The notes under the pieces: generated by a model
The model's database searches: none
Seen by the model: only the letters and a program-made list of their open reading frames with translations
What the model was told of the DNA's origin: nothing
Program-made: the position numbers and the translations under genes
Source: Diaporthe sp. PMI_573
Taxonomy: Eukaryota > Ascomycota > Sordariomycetes > Diaporthales > Diaporthaceae
Reading direction: 5' to 3'
NCBI GenBank assembly: GCA_021399435.1
Contig: JAJTUP010000012.1
Coordinates: forward strand, 248,001 to 312,000
DNA length: 64,000 nucleotides
Shown here: positions 24,398 to 36,635 of the stretch, piece by piece
Numbering within the stretch: the first letter of the stretch is position 1
Layout of the letters: each line of letters opens with the position of its first letter

Positions 24398-26390
24398 ATG
24401 GCCTCAAATGTTGAAGATTCGGGCATGTCAGGCCCAGGATCTGCCACCTCGACCGTTCAGCTGGACGCGGCCAACTCGCCAGCTACAGTCCCTACTCCAG
24501 TATCAGCCGGCAACCCCGGCCTTGCACAAACACCATCACCTTCCACCTCTGGTTCACACAATGCCGGCTCTTCGTCAAAACGCCCGCCTCGCAAGAGCAC
24601 CCTGACGCAGCAGCAGAAGAACCAGAAAAGACAGCGAGCAACGCAAGATCAGCTGACAACGTTGGAGATGGAGTTCAACAAGAATCCCACCCCCACGGCT
24701 AATGTTCGGGAACGAATCGCCGATGAGATCAACATGACTGAGCGCTCTGTTCAGATTTGGTTCCAGAACAGGTACGAGCTTGCCCCACACCTCTTGACGC
24801 GGACGGGACTAACAAGTAATCTAGACGTGCCAAGATCAAGGCCCTCGCGAAGAAGAGCCTGGAGACAGGCGAAGACTTCGACGCGATACCAGAGTCCATG
24901 CGCACCTACCTGGCTATGCAGGCCATGGAATCTGGCAAGGGCCTCGGAGCAGGTTTCCTGGGACGTGGTCTGATGCCTTACGGTCACAGCGGTATGCTCC
25001 TTGGCGGAGAACAAGGTGGCCAGGGCAAAGTCTGTGAGTACAAGGGAACATCAAGCCTTCCTTGAGCCTGATAGTCATCTAACGATTAGTCTCCGAAGTG
25101 ATTCACCATTTGACCTGCCGCTCTCTCAGCATTGGCAAATGGACTCGGGTCGGTCAAAACACTATGGACCTGATCATCTTTTACTCGCCTGACAAGTGTA
25201 CGATGACCTACTACATCAACAATGAGCAGGCCGGGTACAAGATCGAGTACCCCTTCGCTCACATCAAGTCGATCTATCTCGAGAACAGCGAGGGCGACCC
25301 GAACAAGCTTGGTGGCATCGTCATCGAGCTGAACAGGCCACCAAACTTCTTCATGGACTCGTCTCCCACGACCAATGGCTTCTTCCAGTGTGGCGACTTC
25401 ACTGAGGACCAGCAAGCTTCGCAGTGCATGGTTCACCACCTCGGTGGAAACCCCAAGGTTCTCAGTGGCCAGCTCGCCAAGCTTGTGTCTCTGGAGTCCT
25501 TCATGAACCGTCACCAGACCAACCCTTACGAGGCCATGCATGCCATCTCGATGTCGGCACCAGTTTCCCCGACGAACCGACCATCATCGCAGCCAAGCTT
25601 CGGCCAGCCTCACGTCGGCATGTACCAAGAGACGCAATGGGGTGCTCCACCAGCGCTGCACCCTGGCATGGCTCGTGGTCACAAGCGGCAACGCAGCAGG
25701 TCGGTGCCTATGCCTGTGGATTTCGCTATGCTCCAGACCCCCATGCCATCGTTCTTCATCCAACACCCTGGTGAGAATCAGGCGCAACCCCACAGTCCCA
25801 ACATATTTGCTCCTGTTCCCCAGCAGCCCAGCAGCGGGATGGGACCGAACCTGCGCATCGATACGCAAGCCGGCTTTGGGCTGGACATGCGGCAATACCC
25901 CATGTCTGCAACCACCGCGCCTAGTGCTGCGTCCCCATCCGACTACTCCAGTCCCAACTACTTCGCTCAGCATTCCGAGAGCACACCGATGCCAACCTCG
26001 AGCTACAACACGCCATACAGCGGCACCTTCCTCTCGCCCATGGTGAACAACTCGAGCCTCGTGCCACAGTCCATGTCTCCCCTCTCGTTCACCAGCCATG
26101 GCGACCCAGCTATTGTCGACCAGTCGCCACCAATGTCGATGGTTGGCAGGCCTGGGTCGGCGGATCTGTATCCAGTGCACGAGTCCGCCATGTCCGACGA
26201 CGGGGCGAGCCTAAACGAGATGTACTCGAAGCACAGCATCAACCTGCCCATGCATCCGCCACACTCACCAGCATTTGTGGAGACATCACAGGCAGATTTG
26301 GACATGAACCAGCTGGTGTCCTTTGACCATGTTGAGCCTGCGAGTTTGTCACCGGAGAGCATGCAGCACATGCCCATCAACGAATCATGA
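24398..26390 (+). CDS. htf1: Homeobox transcription factor, HTF1/Pah1 type
   Basis: Predicted exons 24398-24771, 24825-25033 and 25090-26390, about 627 residues. The homeodomain spans about residues 75-134. Its third helix carries [15 protein letters not shown], which is split by the first intron inside the Asn-Arg-Arg codons; this supports the splice call. A large conserved fungal domain follows, beginning [18 protein letters not shown] and running through [19 protein letters not shown]. The rest is Pro/Ser/Met/Gln-rich and disordered, as expected for an activation region. Orthologues in Magnaporthe and Fusarium (HTF1/HOX2) are needed for conidium formation on phialides; that role is carried over from the family. 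The gene has a CT-rich upstream tract of over 1 kb with upstream ATGs, so translational control is possible. It is transcribed away from the long gene-free stretch. Confidence 0.93.
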
Positions 26391-28704
26391 TCGAAAAAGC
26401 TGGTCTGTCACCGATTTCAGCACCTGTCGGCCAGGTCTGGTCTGCTCGACAATGACGTTGTGACCTAGACAAGGAATTGTCGTATTATACCCAGGGATTT
26501 GCGTTTCGCCAAAGGGGAAGAGGGGCGTTGGCGCCGTCTGTATGACCGGCGTTCAGGTGGTCTTGTCCCTCATATTACTGGCTTTTGTTGTTCGCATTTG
26601 ATTGCGCCACAATGCCCATCGCTATATCTTGTCTGCACTCTATGTTCATTTGCGCCACCATTCAAAGACTCTGTTCTCGTTTTATCCTTGAATCTGCGAT
26701 CTGCATGACGATATATCTACCTTTGGTTGTCGATCATGTGTGTCTGGCACCGCGATCTGCTCTTTTCTCCGCGACAGCCGGTCAGCCCTGATGTCGCCCG
26801 CCCCGTTTGCGAGGCGAGCGAGTCAGACTGACTGGCCGCCCTAAATCCATTATTATGGATCCAGAGGCACCTAATAGCTATTGTCGAGTACATGTGGAAG
26901 ACACTGCGTCTGTCTTTCCGGGTTGTTGATCTTGCCCCCTCTTTTGCTGCAAACATTGGTCTGCAGGAAGGGACAACTCTGGGGGTGGAGGAAGGGCCCA
27001 GGAGGCTAATTACTATTACGGCGATGGATGGTTGAGGGCACACAAGCAACAACAGCGGCACAATGCCCACCAACCTGTTGCACACCTTCTCCGAAGGTGA
27101 GGTTGGATAATCTCTGGGAGATGGTTTGGAGGCCCGTTTTCTATCACGGATCATGTACCTGGGCTCGTGTCTTGGAAAAGACATTTGGCTCATGCTCGTT
27201 CCGTCTCCTCTTCTCTTCCTTTGTGGACAATAGGGACGGTCGTACGGACGTGATTTCGAGTTTTCTTCTTGGAAATAGGGTGGGTTGCACGGGCCAAGGC
27301 GTTCCTGGCTGGAATGGAAACATGATTTTGAAAACAAACCCTCGAGCGACTCATTGTTGATATGTCAAGTGAAGATCGATCTCTGATGTGACGTGTGATG
27401 GCCACAAATCTACACAGGGCTAGTCCAAGAAAGAGTGGCGCGGCTACCGGAGAAGGGAAAGCCGTCAGCCTCACGGGGACGGACGCATTTAGTGAGGTGA
27501 GCCTCGTATTTCGAGGCGGTAAGCTTGCCCAGAATAGGCAGGGAGGCAGGGAGGCAGGGAGTTGGAAGCGTGGGCCGTGGCGCCGACGCCCCATCGAGCC
27601 TCCGCGTCCTTCTCGAAGCATGACCCCAGGCGGAGCTGGGCTATAGTGGCAGTTTGTCAGTCTAAGGAGCCCAAGGCCCACAATGGAGCTTCCTGCCGGC
27701 GCCCGCAAACGCTGCCGCGGATGCAGCTCGCCGGGATCCCCAACCTTTGGCCAGGCACAGAGAAATGCAAGTTCTCGGGGATGCTGCACACGGAAAGACA
27801 CAGAAGAGACTAGTCCCGACATATTCAGAGGTTGTCACCATCCCGAACCTAGCCAGGTCAACGCTAAAAAAAAACCTGAAAAAAAAAAATGAAAAAAAAA
27901 GGCTCATTCTCCCTTACTGTCGTTGAATTCAACGTCAGCAAGGGGGGACGAGCACGCCTAAGCAAGACCAAGACAGATAGGCCACTTACTCAGTGTGCCG
28001 TATACGACTACCGAGTGGGGGTGGTGTGCCGACCACTCCGAGCCTTCCAGGGATGAAAGGATCCGGGGCAGTTCGGACGATGCTATGCTGCTGCTAGCGC
28101 TGGAGCACATGCAACGTACCGGCGGAACCACTGCAGCAATATACGGGGTGCTTAATTGTCAGCTGTTCAGGCAAGATTTTCCCGTGCAACGATGTACGCT
28201 GGAGTCAATCAGCGTTGACATTGAAGCCGGCCCGCGCCGACTCAACTCAATCAACCTGAAGTGTGGGTTTGTTGATGATGTTCAATTGAAGAGTTGAATT
28301 CAAGATTTCTTGACGTTTTTGCCGCTTGCATCTGACAACTCTACTGTGTGCCGCACCCACCTTCCTTCCTTTCACATCGTTGGAGCTGGCATTCGTTGAT
28401 CCGTAGCCGCTTCGGCTGGGCTGAGTCCGCCTTATAGCGTCACCAGCTTTGCTTGCATTGGACTAATTAGGCTTGGACCCGCCCTACCGAACAACCAAGG
28501 TGTTCGGCAAGCACCTCTCGTTCTTCACCCTCCGACACACCTTGTTATTCTTGCTGCAGTACCCCACTGTTCTTAAACTCCATCCGAGTCTTTGACGGCA
28601 CAAGACCTCCAGACCCCAGATGAGTCTGTGGCTTTCTTGCATCCGGCTGGGAGGGGATACTTCAAAATCCTGATGATCCCTCGGGGACTCACCATCCACT
28701 CATC
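26391..28704. other. Intergenic region downstream of homeobox gene
   Basis: 2.3 kb with the homeobox 3' region and the promoter and leader of the flippase. It contains an 8-bp tandem repeat (27537-27560) and A-rich runs near 27866-27900. The ORFs here, including one of 210 codons on the minus strand (27190-27822), show no family features. Confidence 0.5.
27537..27560. repeat. 8-bp tandem repeat, three copies
   Basis: Unit GGCAGGGA three times without mismatch. Confidence 0.9.
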
Positions 28705-31700
28705 ATGGCGGGTGGCAGCTCGGACCGGCGCAGCACAAGCATAGACGTACTGCGTTCCGAGCTAGACAACATCCAAGAAGCAGAAGTACTGGTTCCACCT
28801 AGGCCGAGCCTCACAGGCGAGGCAACACCAGCCGAGGGCGAAACAGCAGAAACCCGAGCAGCCGATGCAGGGAGGACCGCTCCACCGCGAAGGTCAAACA
28901 GCAGCGCGCGTAGGAGCGGGCCTGGGGGACATGTGAGATTTTCAAATGATGCAGGCCGTCGCCATGGCCACCCATCTCCCCATCTGCGGCCAGACACGGA
29001 CCTCTATCCCATCGAGAGCAGGGTCGAGGACACTGAGGCTGCAAGGCAATGGCGCGAGAGTCGGGATGGCTCCTCACAGCCGGTCGCATCGCCGCCGGCC
29101 CTGGACGGCGGAGATCAAGGCGGAGATTCGATCCCGGGAAGAGTCAGCTTCGCTACGCAGCCGGTGGCCAGCCCTGGGCTTGCAACTCGTTACCGGCGTC
29201 TGCGGCTCAGGGGGATCGGTGGGGAGGTAAAGAACGTCGCCAGTGCTGCAGAAGCTAGCGCGAGGGTCTCGCGCGCAAAGGACTGGGTGGCACGACAGCG
29301 GGCCCGGACAAGGCGCCTCAAAAGGTCACCCACGGGCCGCACGAAAGCGAGACTTGCGGCCCTGTACAAGAAATGGATCTACGAAGGGCTCCTGCGCCAG
29401 AAGCCATTGCCTCCGAGCGCTGATGGGAGACACGTCCCTCTAGATCCTGTGGAGGCCCGCCAGAAGAGCCTGACGGATGAGCGCAGGGGGAAGCCGTACA
29501 TTTCCAATTTCATCAGGTCCAGCAGATACACGTTGTGGTCGTTTCTTCCAAAGCAATTGTTTTTCCAGTTCAGCAAACTCGCCAACGCATATTTCCTAAC
29601 TATTGGCATTCTTCAAATGATACCCGGTCTCAGTACAACAGGGACCTACACGGTGTGTATCACCGCTATGCTTGGCACCGGATATCCTTACTGACGCGCT
29701 GTAGACTATCGGTCCTTTGCTTGCTTTCGTTGCACTTAGTATGGCCAAAGAAGGCTGGGATGACTACAGAAGGTACAAGCTGGACAAGCTCGAGAATAGG
29801 ACCGAGGTGTGGGTGTTAGACCCTTCCGGGAGCCTTTTGAGTGAGAAACGGTATGGCAAGCTGCGAGAAAAATTTCGAAGACGCCGTGAGGATGTGGAAG
29901 ATGAGATGCAGGAGCTGGACCGGGTCGACGATCGGGAAGATGAGAACCCCCCGTGGTCTCAAGACGAAGACGTCCACTGGTCAAAAGTGCAATGGGAGGA
30001 AGTCCGTGTCGGCGACATCATCAGACTACGGAGAGACGAGAACATTCCCGCCGACATGGTCCTCCTTCATGCTACTGGGCCTAATGGCATCGCTTACATC
30101 GAAACAATGGCACTGGATGGCGAAACGAACCTGAAGAGCAAGCAAGCCTGTCCCCTCTTTACGAAACACTGTGGGTCACTATCAGCTCTGAATGCAGCGC
30201 GGGCGGAGGTGGTCTCAGAGGATCCCAACCTAGATCTATACAACTACGAGGGGAAAGCCGTTGTCGATGGGGAGGTCATGCCTCTGACCCTGAACCAGGT
30301 GGTGTACAGGGGCTCGACGCTGAGGAACACGAGCGAAGCCATCGGTGTTGTGATCAATACCGGGGAAGAATGCAAGATCCGGATGAACGCGAGCAAGAAC
30401 GTGCACGCGAAAGCCCCGGCCATGCAGTTCAGGGTCAACAAGATTGTCCTTCTATTGGTTTTTGTTGTCATCATGCTCTCAGTCGGCTGCTCCATCGGCA
30501 ACATCATCTGGGTGGATGGCTACGAGAGGCACGCATGGTACTTGACCGATGGATCAGTGGCCTTTGGCCAGATTCTCATCGCTTTCGTCATCGCATTCAA
30601 TACCCTGATCCCATTGAGTCTCTATGTCTCGCTGGAAATCGTCAAAATCGGCCAGGTTATGTTGCTCAGAGACATCGACATGTATGACCCCGTGTCAGAC
30701 ACGCCAATGGTCGCGAATACGACGACAATCCTCGAAGACCTCGGCCAGGTCAGCTATGTCTTCTCGGATAAGACAGGAACACTGACAGAGAACGTCATGA
30801 AATTTCGCAAAATGAGTGTGGCGGGTACTGCATGGCTGCACGACGCGGATCTTCGGCGTGAGGCCGAGGCAAGGGGGAGAAGACAGGCACAACTCGAGAT
30901 GTCAGGAGCCAAGTCCAGCAAGGGGAAAGAGCATCAGACCACAAGGCCTTCCATGCACACGATGAGGTCGCAGCCAGCTGAGGACCACCTTCTCGAGGAG
31001 CACGAGCCAAATGTAGGCCCCGTCAAGAGGACAGATTCGATCTGGACGTCTGCAACGCGACCTAGCGAGGCTCAACAATTGAGAACAGAGGACCTCATTC
31101 ATTACATACGGCGAAAACCCAACTCACCGTTCTCGAAGAAAGTCCGACAGTTCATCTTGTGCATTGCATTGTGTCACACCTGCTTGCCAGAAAAGAAAGC
31201 CGATGGGAACATTGAATTTCAAGCTGCTTCGCCTGACGAACTCGCGCTTGTAGAAGCAGCGCAAGATCTCGGGTATCTTCTTATTGATCGGTCCTCGCAA
31301 AGCATTAAGCTGAAACTCACAGACGAGCATGGTTCCTCCGCAATCGAGACCTACGAGATTTTGGACGTGGTCGAGTTCAGCTCAAAGCGCAAGCGGATGT
31401 CAATCATCATTCGCAAGCCAAACGGTCGGATATGTGTCTTCGTTAAAGGTGCTGACAATGTCATCTTGCCTCGGCTTGAGCAGAGCAGGTTGGCAATGGA
31501 GACCGCCTCCGTCGTCGACCGCAGGGCTAGTCTCCGCAGGAGCATGGAGCAGGAGAAGGCTTTGCGGAAGATGAGCATGCACAGCGCGAGGAACAGCACA
31601 TCTGTCGCTCGGGTGACTGGCAGTCTCACGGGAAGAGCGGGCATTTTTGGGAGAAAGAGTACCGCGAAGCGGTCTGCAAGCATGCAAAGGAGACGATCGA

Positions 31701-33845
31701 GCGCCCTCGTGGACGAAGTTGACTCGTGGATCACCAACCGCGAAAGGGACGCCTCAGGGAACGGAGATACCCATGCGTCTCAGCAGACTGACGCGGCACG
31801 CGGGCGATCGATTGAGCTGCTCCAGTCTCCAGAGGCGATGGATGACCTCTACGACGGTATGGTCGATGAGAATATTGCCGTGAGCGACCATGAAGTTTTT
31901 GAGCGCTGCTTCCAACACCTGGACGACTTTGCCTCGGAGGGTCTGCGTACCCTGTTGTATGCTTATCGCCATGTGCCTGAAGAGGACTACGTCCATTGGA
32001 AGTCCCTATATCACGAGGCCACAACAAGCCTTGTCGACCGCCAAGAACGCATCGAAGCTGCTGCCGAACTCATCGAGCAGGACTTCGAGCTCGCCGGGGC
32101 TACTGCCATTGAAGACAAGCTACAGCAGGGCGTCCCGGAGACGATCGACAAGCTGCGCCGTGCGAACATCAAAGTCTGGATGCTTACGGGTGACAAGCGA
32201 GAGACGGCAATAAACATTGCTCACTCCGCGAGGATCTGCAAGCCTTTCTCGGAAATCTACATTCTCGATGCCACCGAGGGTGATCTTCAGGAGAAGATCG
32301 CCGCTACACTCGTCGAGGTCGGACGCGGAATGATAATGCACCCTGTCGTCGTCATCGATGGGCAGACCCTTGGTGTGGTCGAAGACGACGAATCGCTAAA
32401 GGTCTTGTTCTTTGACCTCGTGGCTCGCGTCGACTCGGTCATATGCTGCCGTGCGTCACCAGCGCAGAAGGCGACACTCGTCAAGTGCATCCGCACACAA
32501 GTCCCGAAGTCCCTGACCTTGGCCATAGGGGATGGCGCAAATGACATCGCAATGATCCAAGCCTCCCACGTCGGGATCGGAATATCGGGCCGCGAGGGTC
32601 TCCAGGCTGCCCGTATATCGGACTACTCCATCGCGCAGTTCAGATTCCTCCAGAAGCTGCTGTTCGTCCATGGACGATGGAACTATATCAGAACGGGCAA
32701 GTACATCCTAGGCACGTTCTGGAAAGAGATTGTCTTCTATATTGTTCAAGCCTTGTACCAGAGGTACAATGGATACACAGGGACAAGTCTCTACGAGTCC
32801 ACGTCTCTGGCTGTTTTCAACACCCTTTTCACCTCTCTGGCCGTCATTCTGCTGGGCATGTTCGAACAAGACATCAAGGCCGAGACTCTGCTTGCAGTGC
32901 CAGAGCTTTATACACATGGGCAGAAGAACAAGGCATTTAACTACTACCTGTATCTTGGCTGGAGTTCTGTGGCTGTGATCGAAGCCGTCCTCATATACTA
33001 TTCGGTCTGGGGCATCTTCATGGCCATAAACTTTAACGAGGACAACACGCTCTTTGCCCTGGGGGACCTCGCGTTCACGGTCTGCGTGCTGTTCATCAAC
33101 ATTAAGCTGCTAATCCTGGAGCTGCACAACAAGACCATCGTCACCTTTATCGGCTTCATCATCAGCGTTGCCGGCTGGTTCATCTGGAACCTTTTTCTCT
33201 CGGCCATTTGTACGTACAAGCCCTTCTACGTGACAGTCCCTCCCTTTGCATAGAGACATCCCATTGTGTATCATGCCATACCTCGGGACTGTGCACTAAC
33301 ACATCATAGATGTCCCCCGACCCGGGCCATACATTGTCCGCGACGCGTTTATTCACAACTTCGGAACCAGGCCGACGTGGTGGCTCACCGCGCTCATGGC
33401 GCTGGCCATCGTCATCGTGTTCGAGCTCTCGATCAGCGCGATCCGCCGCATCTTCTGGCCGCAGGACCAGGACCTGATGCAAGAGGCCGAGAAGTACGCG
33501 GGCGTCTTGGACGTCATGAAAGAACATGCGGCGGAGGTCGGTGAGGCCGGCGCCGCGGCCACCAGCGGAGACGGGAAGCGGATGAGCCGGGACTCAGGGG
33601 CAGATGCACGGCCTTCTCAGCAGCAGCAGCAGCACGAGTGGAACGGCCACGGCGCCCAGCGCGCTGGGAGGCGATGGAGTCGGAAGATCAGTGGTGATGT
33701 ATATGGGGCGCCGCCTTTCATGGCGACGCCGGAGGAGAGGGACGTGGATCCACTGGATGATGCTGCGTCTGTTGGTGGGTCGTCTAGGGACAAAGTAAAA
33801 AAGCGGCAGTCCATTAGTACGAATGCCTACCAGGTGGACTCGTAG
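28705..33845 (+). CDS. DNF3: P4-ATPase phospholipid flippase, Dnf3 type
   Basis: Predicted exons 28705-29652, 29705-33209 and 33310-33845, about 1662 residues, close to yeast Dnf3. The last exon is reached by splicing GCCATT-T to AT-GTC, which avoids the stop at 33251 and adds the final membrane helix. The N-terminus is long, charged and disordered. The first helices follow KPYISNFIRSSRYTLWSFLP. The P-loop aspartate is at about residue 671 (DKTGTLTEN), the P4 signature is IPLSLYVSLEIVKIG, and the hinge motif is GDGANDIAMIQASHVGIGI. A large variable insert in the nucleotide-binding domain is typical of the Dnf3 class. P4-ATPases move lipids such as phosphatidylserine from the outer to the cytosolic leaflet and usually need a Cdc50-type partner (Dnf3 uses Crf1); none is encoded here. 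The C-terminal tail is basic and Gln-rich. The class call is firm; the exact lipid is not known. Confidence 0.94.
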
Positions 33846-34614
33846 ATTTGGAGTGTTTAGCTTGGGGTCCAGGATAGGACGGAATATCTGCAGATATCTT
33901 GAAAAGGTTAGCAGGTCATGATTTAGGAGGTGGATGAATAATGAAATAAAAGATTGAATGAAGACCAATTACACCCAAATCAGCCACTTGATTCTGATAT
34001 TTCTGGCCTACATAGTCTTCTGCAAGGCAGGTAGGAATTGAGTCGGCGGCAATCATTATAGCGTAATGATTGTAGAACTATGAAAGGTGTAATGTAATGG
34101 TGACTCCTGAGGTTACCAGACGAACATATCCCGAGCTCGAAATCGGCTCCAATGTTGGAGTCGAGTTGCAAACAGCCAAACATCGAGAAGACTTGCTTGG
34201 TTAGTGTTTGGCACTTGAACATCCTGCCGAACTAGGTTCAAGCTTCGTCCGAGCTACCGTCCCGTCACGTCCGTTCTTGAAACATCGCGAACCACAGGTG
34301 ATTGGCTGCTTGGCAAGAAAGCTCCATCCCAAACGTGCAGCCAGCAACCCAACCGTGTCGATCTTCTGGAATGGGGTCAATGCTACCCCGTTCGGGGACA
34401 GGAACAGCCGAAAAGTGCAGTTGCACTTAGGTAATCCCGTTTTCTTCAAACGTGGGTGGGTGGTTGATCTTCCAGACGGAGACTTCGTTCCAGAATGTTC
34501 GTCACCCTGTCTTCAAGTCGCGAGGTATCGTTGGGACGCAGTTTGAGCTGCTGTGGGTAATCATTGGACTGCCTGTTTTAAGGACTGCTTTGTTTGGGGG
34601 GGATACTGAATCTC
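33846..34614. other. Intergenic region between flippase and PAQR gene
   Basis: Flippase 3' end and PAQR promoter. I see no further gene. Confidence 0.5.
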
Positions 34615-35903
34615 ATGGCCGCGCTCCTGGTCGCGGGATCGGCGCAGGGCGGGACGCGGCGCAGGTTGAGCTTCCGGCGGGTTGAGAGGTGGTCGGAGCC
34701 GCCACAGGGTGAGGGGAGCAAATCTAAAGCGAAAGAAGCTGTCGAGCTGCTCCTGTGGTCTGATGTTGGTGAGGATTGTTCCCACACTTTCTTGTCCTTT
34801 GCGACGGATTATGAGCGGCGAGGAGCAGATTGGCTGACGGGTTCGCAGAGGAGTGGCAGCAGCGCGGCAGTGACCACATTCAGACTGGATATCGACGGGC
34901 CTGCGGGACAGTCAGGGGATGCTTTCTGAGCTGGACTTACATACACAGTAAGTGAAGGTTGTGAGGATATTGTCGGCCAAGGTGCATGTACGCTCTGAGA
35001 GCATCCTCTCAAGACACGTGCAGCCCCCCCCCCCGAATCAGCCCGGCAGTCTACTAACTGCTTTCCCCGGACCAGATGAGACAGTCAACATCTGGTCCCA
35101 CATCCTCGGCGCCCTGGTCTTCATCAGCCTCACAGCCCTCGTCCTCACTGAGATACCAGTCCGTTACCATGCCGCCACGGCCGCGGACGTCGCCGTCTGC
35201 AGCACGTACTTCCTCGGCGTGGCGCTGTGCTTCGCCCTCTCGACCGCCTTCCACACGCTCATGTCCCACAGCGAGGCCGTCTACCTTCTCAACATGAAGC
35301 TCGACTTCCAGGGGGTGCTGGTCTTGATGTGGGGCGCCACCGTCCCCCTCGTCTACTACTCCTTCCCCTGTGACAGCGACGGCGCGCTCCGCGCGGGCTA
35401 CTGGGCTCTCATCTCCGCGCTTGCGATTGCCTGCTCGGCTGTCACGTTCCTGCCGCGCTTCAGTGGGCCGCACTTGGGCCCCTACCGTGCGCTGCTGTTT
35501 GGGGCTTTTGGCGTGGGGAGTTTTGCACTGCCTATTGGGCATGGGGTTGTGAGGCATGGCTTGGGGGAGGAGTGGGAGAGGGTTGGGCTGGGCTGGGTTT
35601 TGTGGACGGTGCTGTGTGATGGTGTTGGGGTTGTGGTGTATGGGTTGAAGGTGAGTCGGTTAAATCCCTTACGTATTGCCCTGAGATGTTCCATCATGAA
35701 TGGAATTTCCCTTTGGAAAGCGAAGTTCTGTTGCTAACACTCTGCTGGATAAGTTCCCTGAAAGATGGTTCCCTCGGCGCTTCGATCTCTTTGGAGCGAG
35801 CCATCAACTGATGCACATATTCGTGGTTGTGGCGGCGCTCACATACACCTGCGCGGTGATATCGGCTTTTGATCACCGATATGAAAAGGGTGCCGTTTGT
35901 TGA
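34615..35903 (+). CDS. PAQR/hemolysin-III family seven-helix receptor
   Basis: Assembled from four exons: 34615-34768, 34849-34947, 35076-35650 and 35754-35903, about 325 residues. The second exon is only 99 bp and lies in a different frame from the longest open frames, but it supplies the family's N-terminal signature: LLLWSDVEEWQQRGSDHIQT, then GYR and SWTYIHNETVNIWSH. The third intron acceptor follows a perfect TACTAAC site (ctactaac, 35061-35068). Zinc-binding positions are present: Ser-x3-His in helix 2 (LSTAFHT, His144) and His293-x3-His297 in the last helix (SHQLMHIF). Family members include yeast Izh proteins and animal adiponectin/progestin receptors, which are linked to zinc and lipid homeostasis and ceramidase activity. 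The ligand is unknown. It lies 83 bp from the convergent gene at 35987. Confidence 0.9.
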
Positions 35904-35986
35904 ACACAGTATATTGACATGCTGTTAGACCAACCAGTGATGATATTGTGAGCCAGGTGATATTTTGGACTCCTCAGCGTCAGTAA

Positions 35987-36611
35987 TTACAAATATGGTG
36001 TCATGGCCAGATCTGGGACCTGCTCCCGACAAAAGTACCGCCGATTTACTTCATCGGGTCTACCCTCTTGGTAGCTGGCTTTTCTGCTAGCTTCCTCTCG
36101 ATCTGGCGATGTGGTCAGCACACTGGCAAAGGGTGTGATGAACTTCAAGGGCTCAAGCCGACGCACCTTCTCACGGTTATCTGGTCTGTTTGGGGCATCT
36201 GCGGGCAGTTCAGAATCTGAGCCATCCGCTTTGGTTTCAATGTCCTTGTGGGGTGTGTTGATGATCCCAGGATGTGAAGAGCGCAATGCTCGCTGTTGCT
36301 CGTGGTCATTGTGCTTGTCTGCCTTTTGACCACTGCTCAGAAACCAAAAAGTGGTTGGGAGGCCGACTGCCAGGGCTCCTAGGAGCCTGAATCCGGTGTG
36401 GGCTGTCAGCGTTCGAGCTCGGGGTGTGAGTGTCTCAATGAAGAGACGCTTGATGTAGGTCATGACACATACCATGGCAAGCCACTGGTGCCTGCGTTCG
36501 TGATGGAGGATGATCAGGCATGTGACTTGCGTATGACCTCCTGGAGATGGTCGCTGTCCCCGGAAGGGGCTGCAACCAGGGTCGCAGCAGAGCTCGCGAG
36601 GTCGAGTTCAT
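35987..36611 (-). CDS. Small putative mitochondrial single-pass membrane protein
   Basis: Unrecognised gene, predicted in two exons: 36611-36473 and 36378-35987, about 176 residues. An in-frame ATG at 36635 would add 8. The first exon encodes an Arg/Ser-rich, acid-free start (MNSTSRALLRPWLQPLPG, then RRSYASH) that looks like a mitochondrial targeting sequence. The 94-nt intron has a GTATGT donor and a TAG acceptor chosen to keep phase. The second exon opens with a hydrophobic segment, ALAVGLPTTFWFLSS, followed by a polar, charged, low-complexity tail. A longer single open frame (35987-36475) starting inside the intron is the main alternative. The presequence plus one helix suggests an inner-membrane protein; that is inference only. 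Confidence 0.5.
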
Positions 36612-36635
36612 AATGTTAAGTCTGATGCTGGACAT

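Noticed and set aside
27190..27822. 210-codon minus-strand ORF downstream of the homeobox gene
   Set aside because: Arg/Pro/Ser-rich without domain; probably chance in a GC-rich stretch.
27866..27900. A-rich runs as the tail of a retroposon
   Set aside because: The runs are broken by other bases and have no target duplication or upstream reverse-transcriptase sequence.
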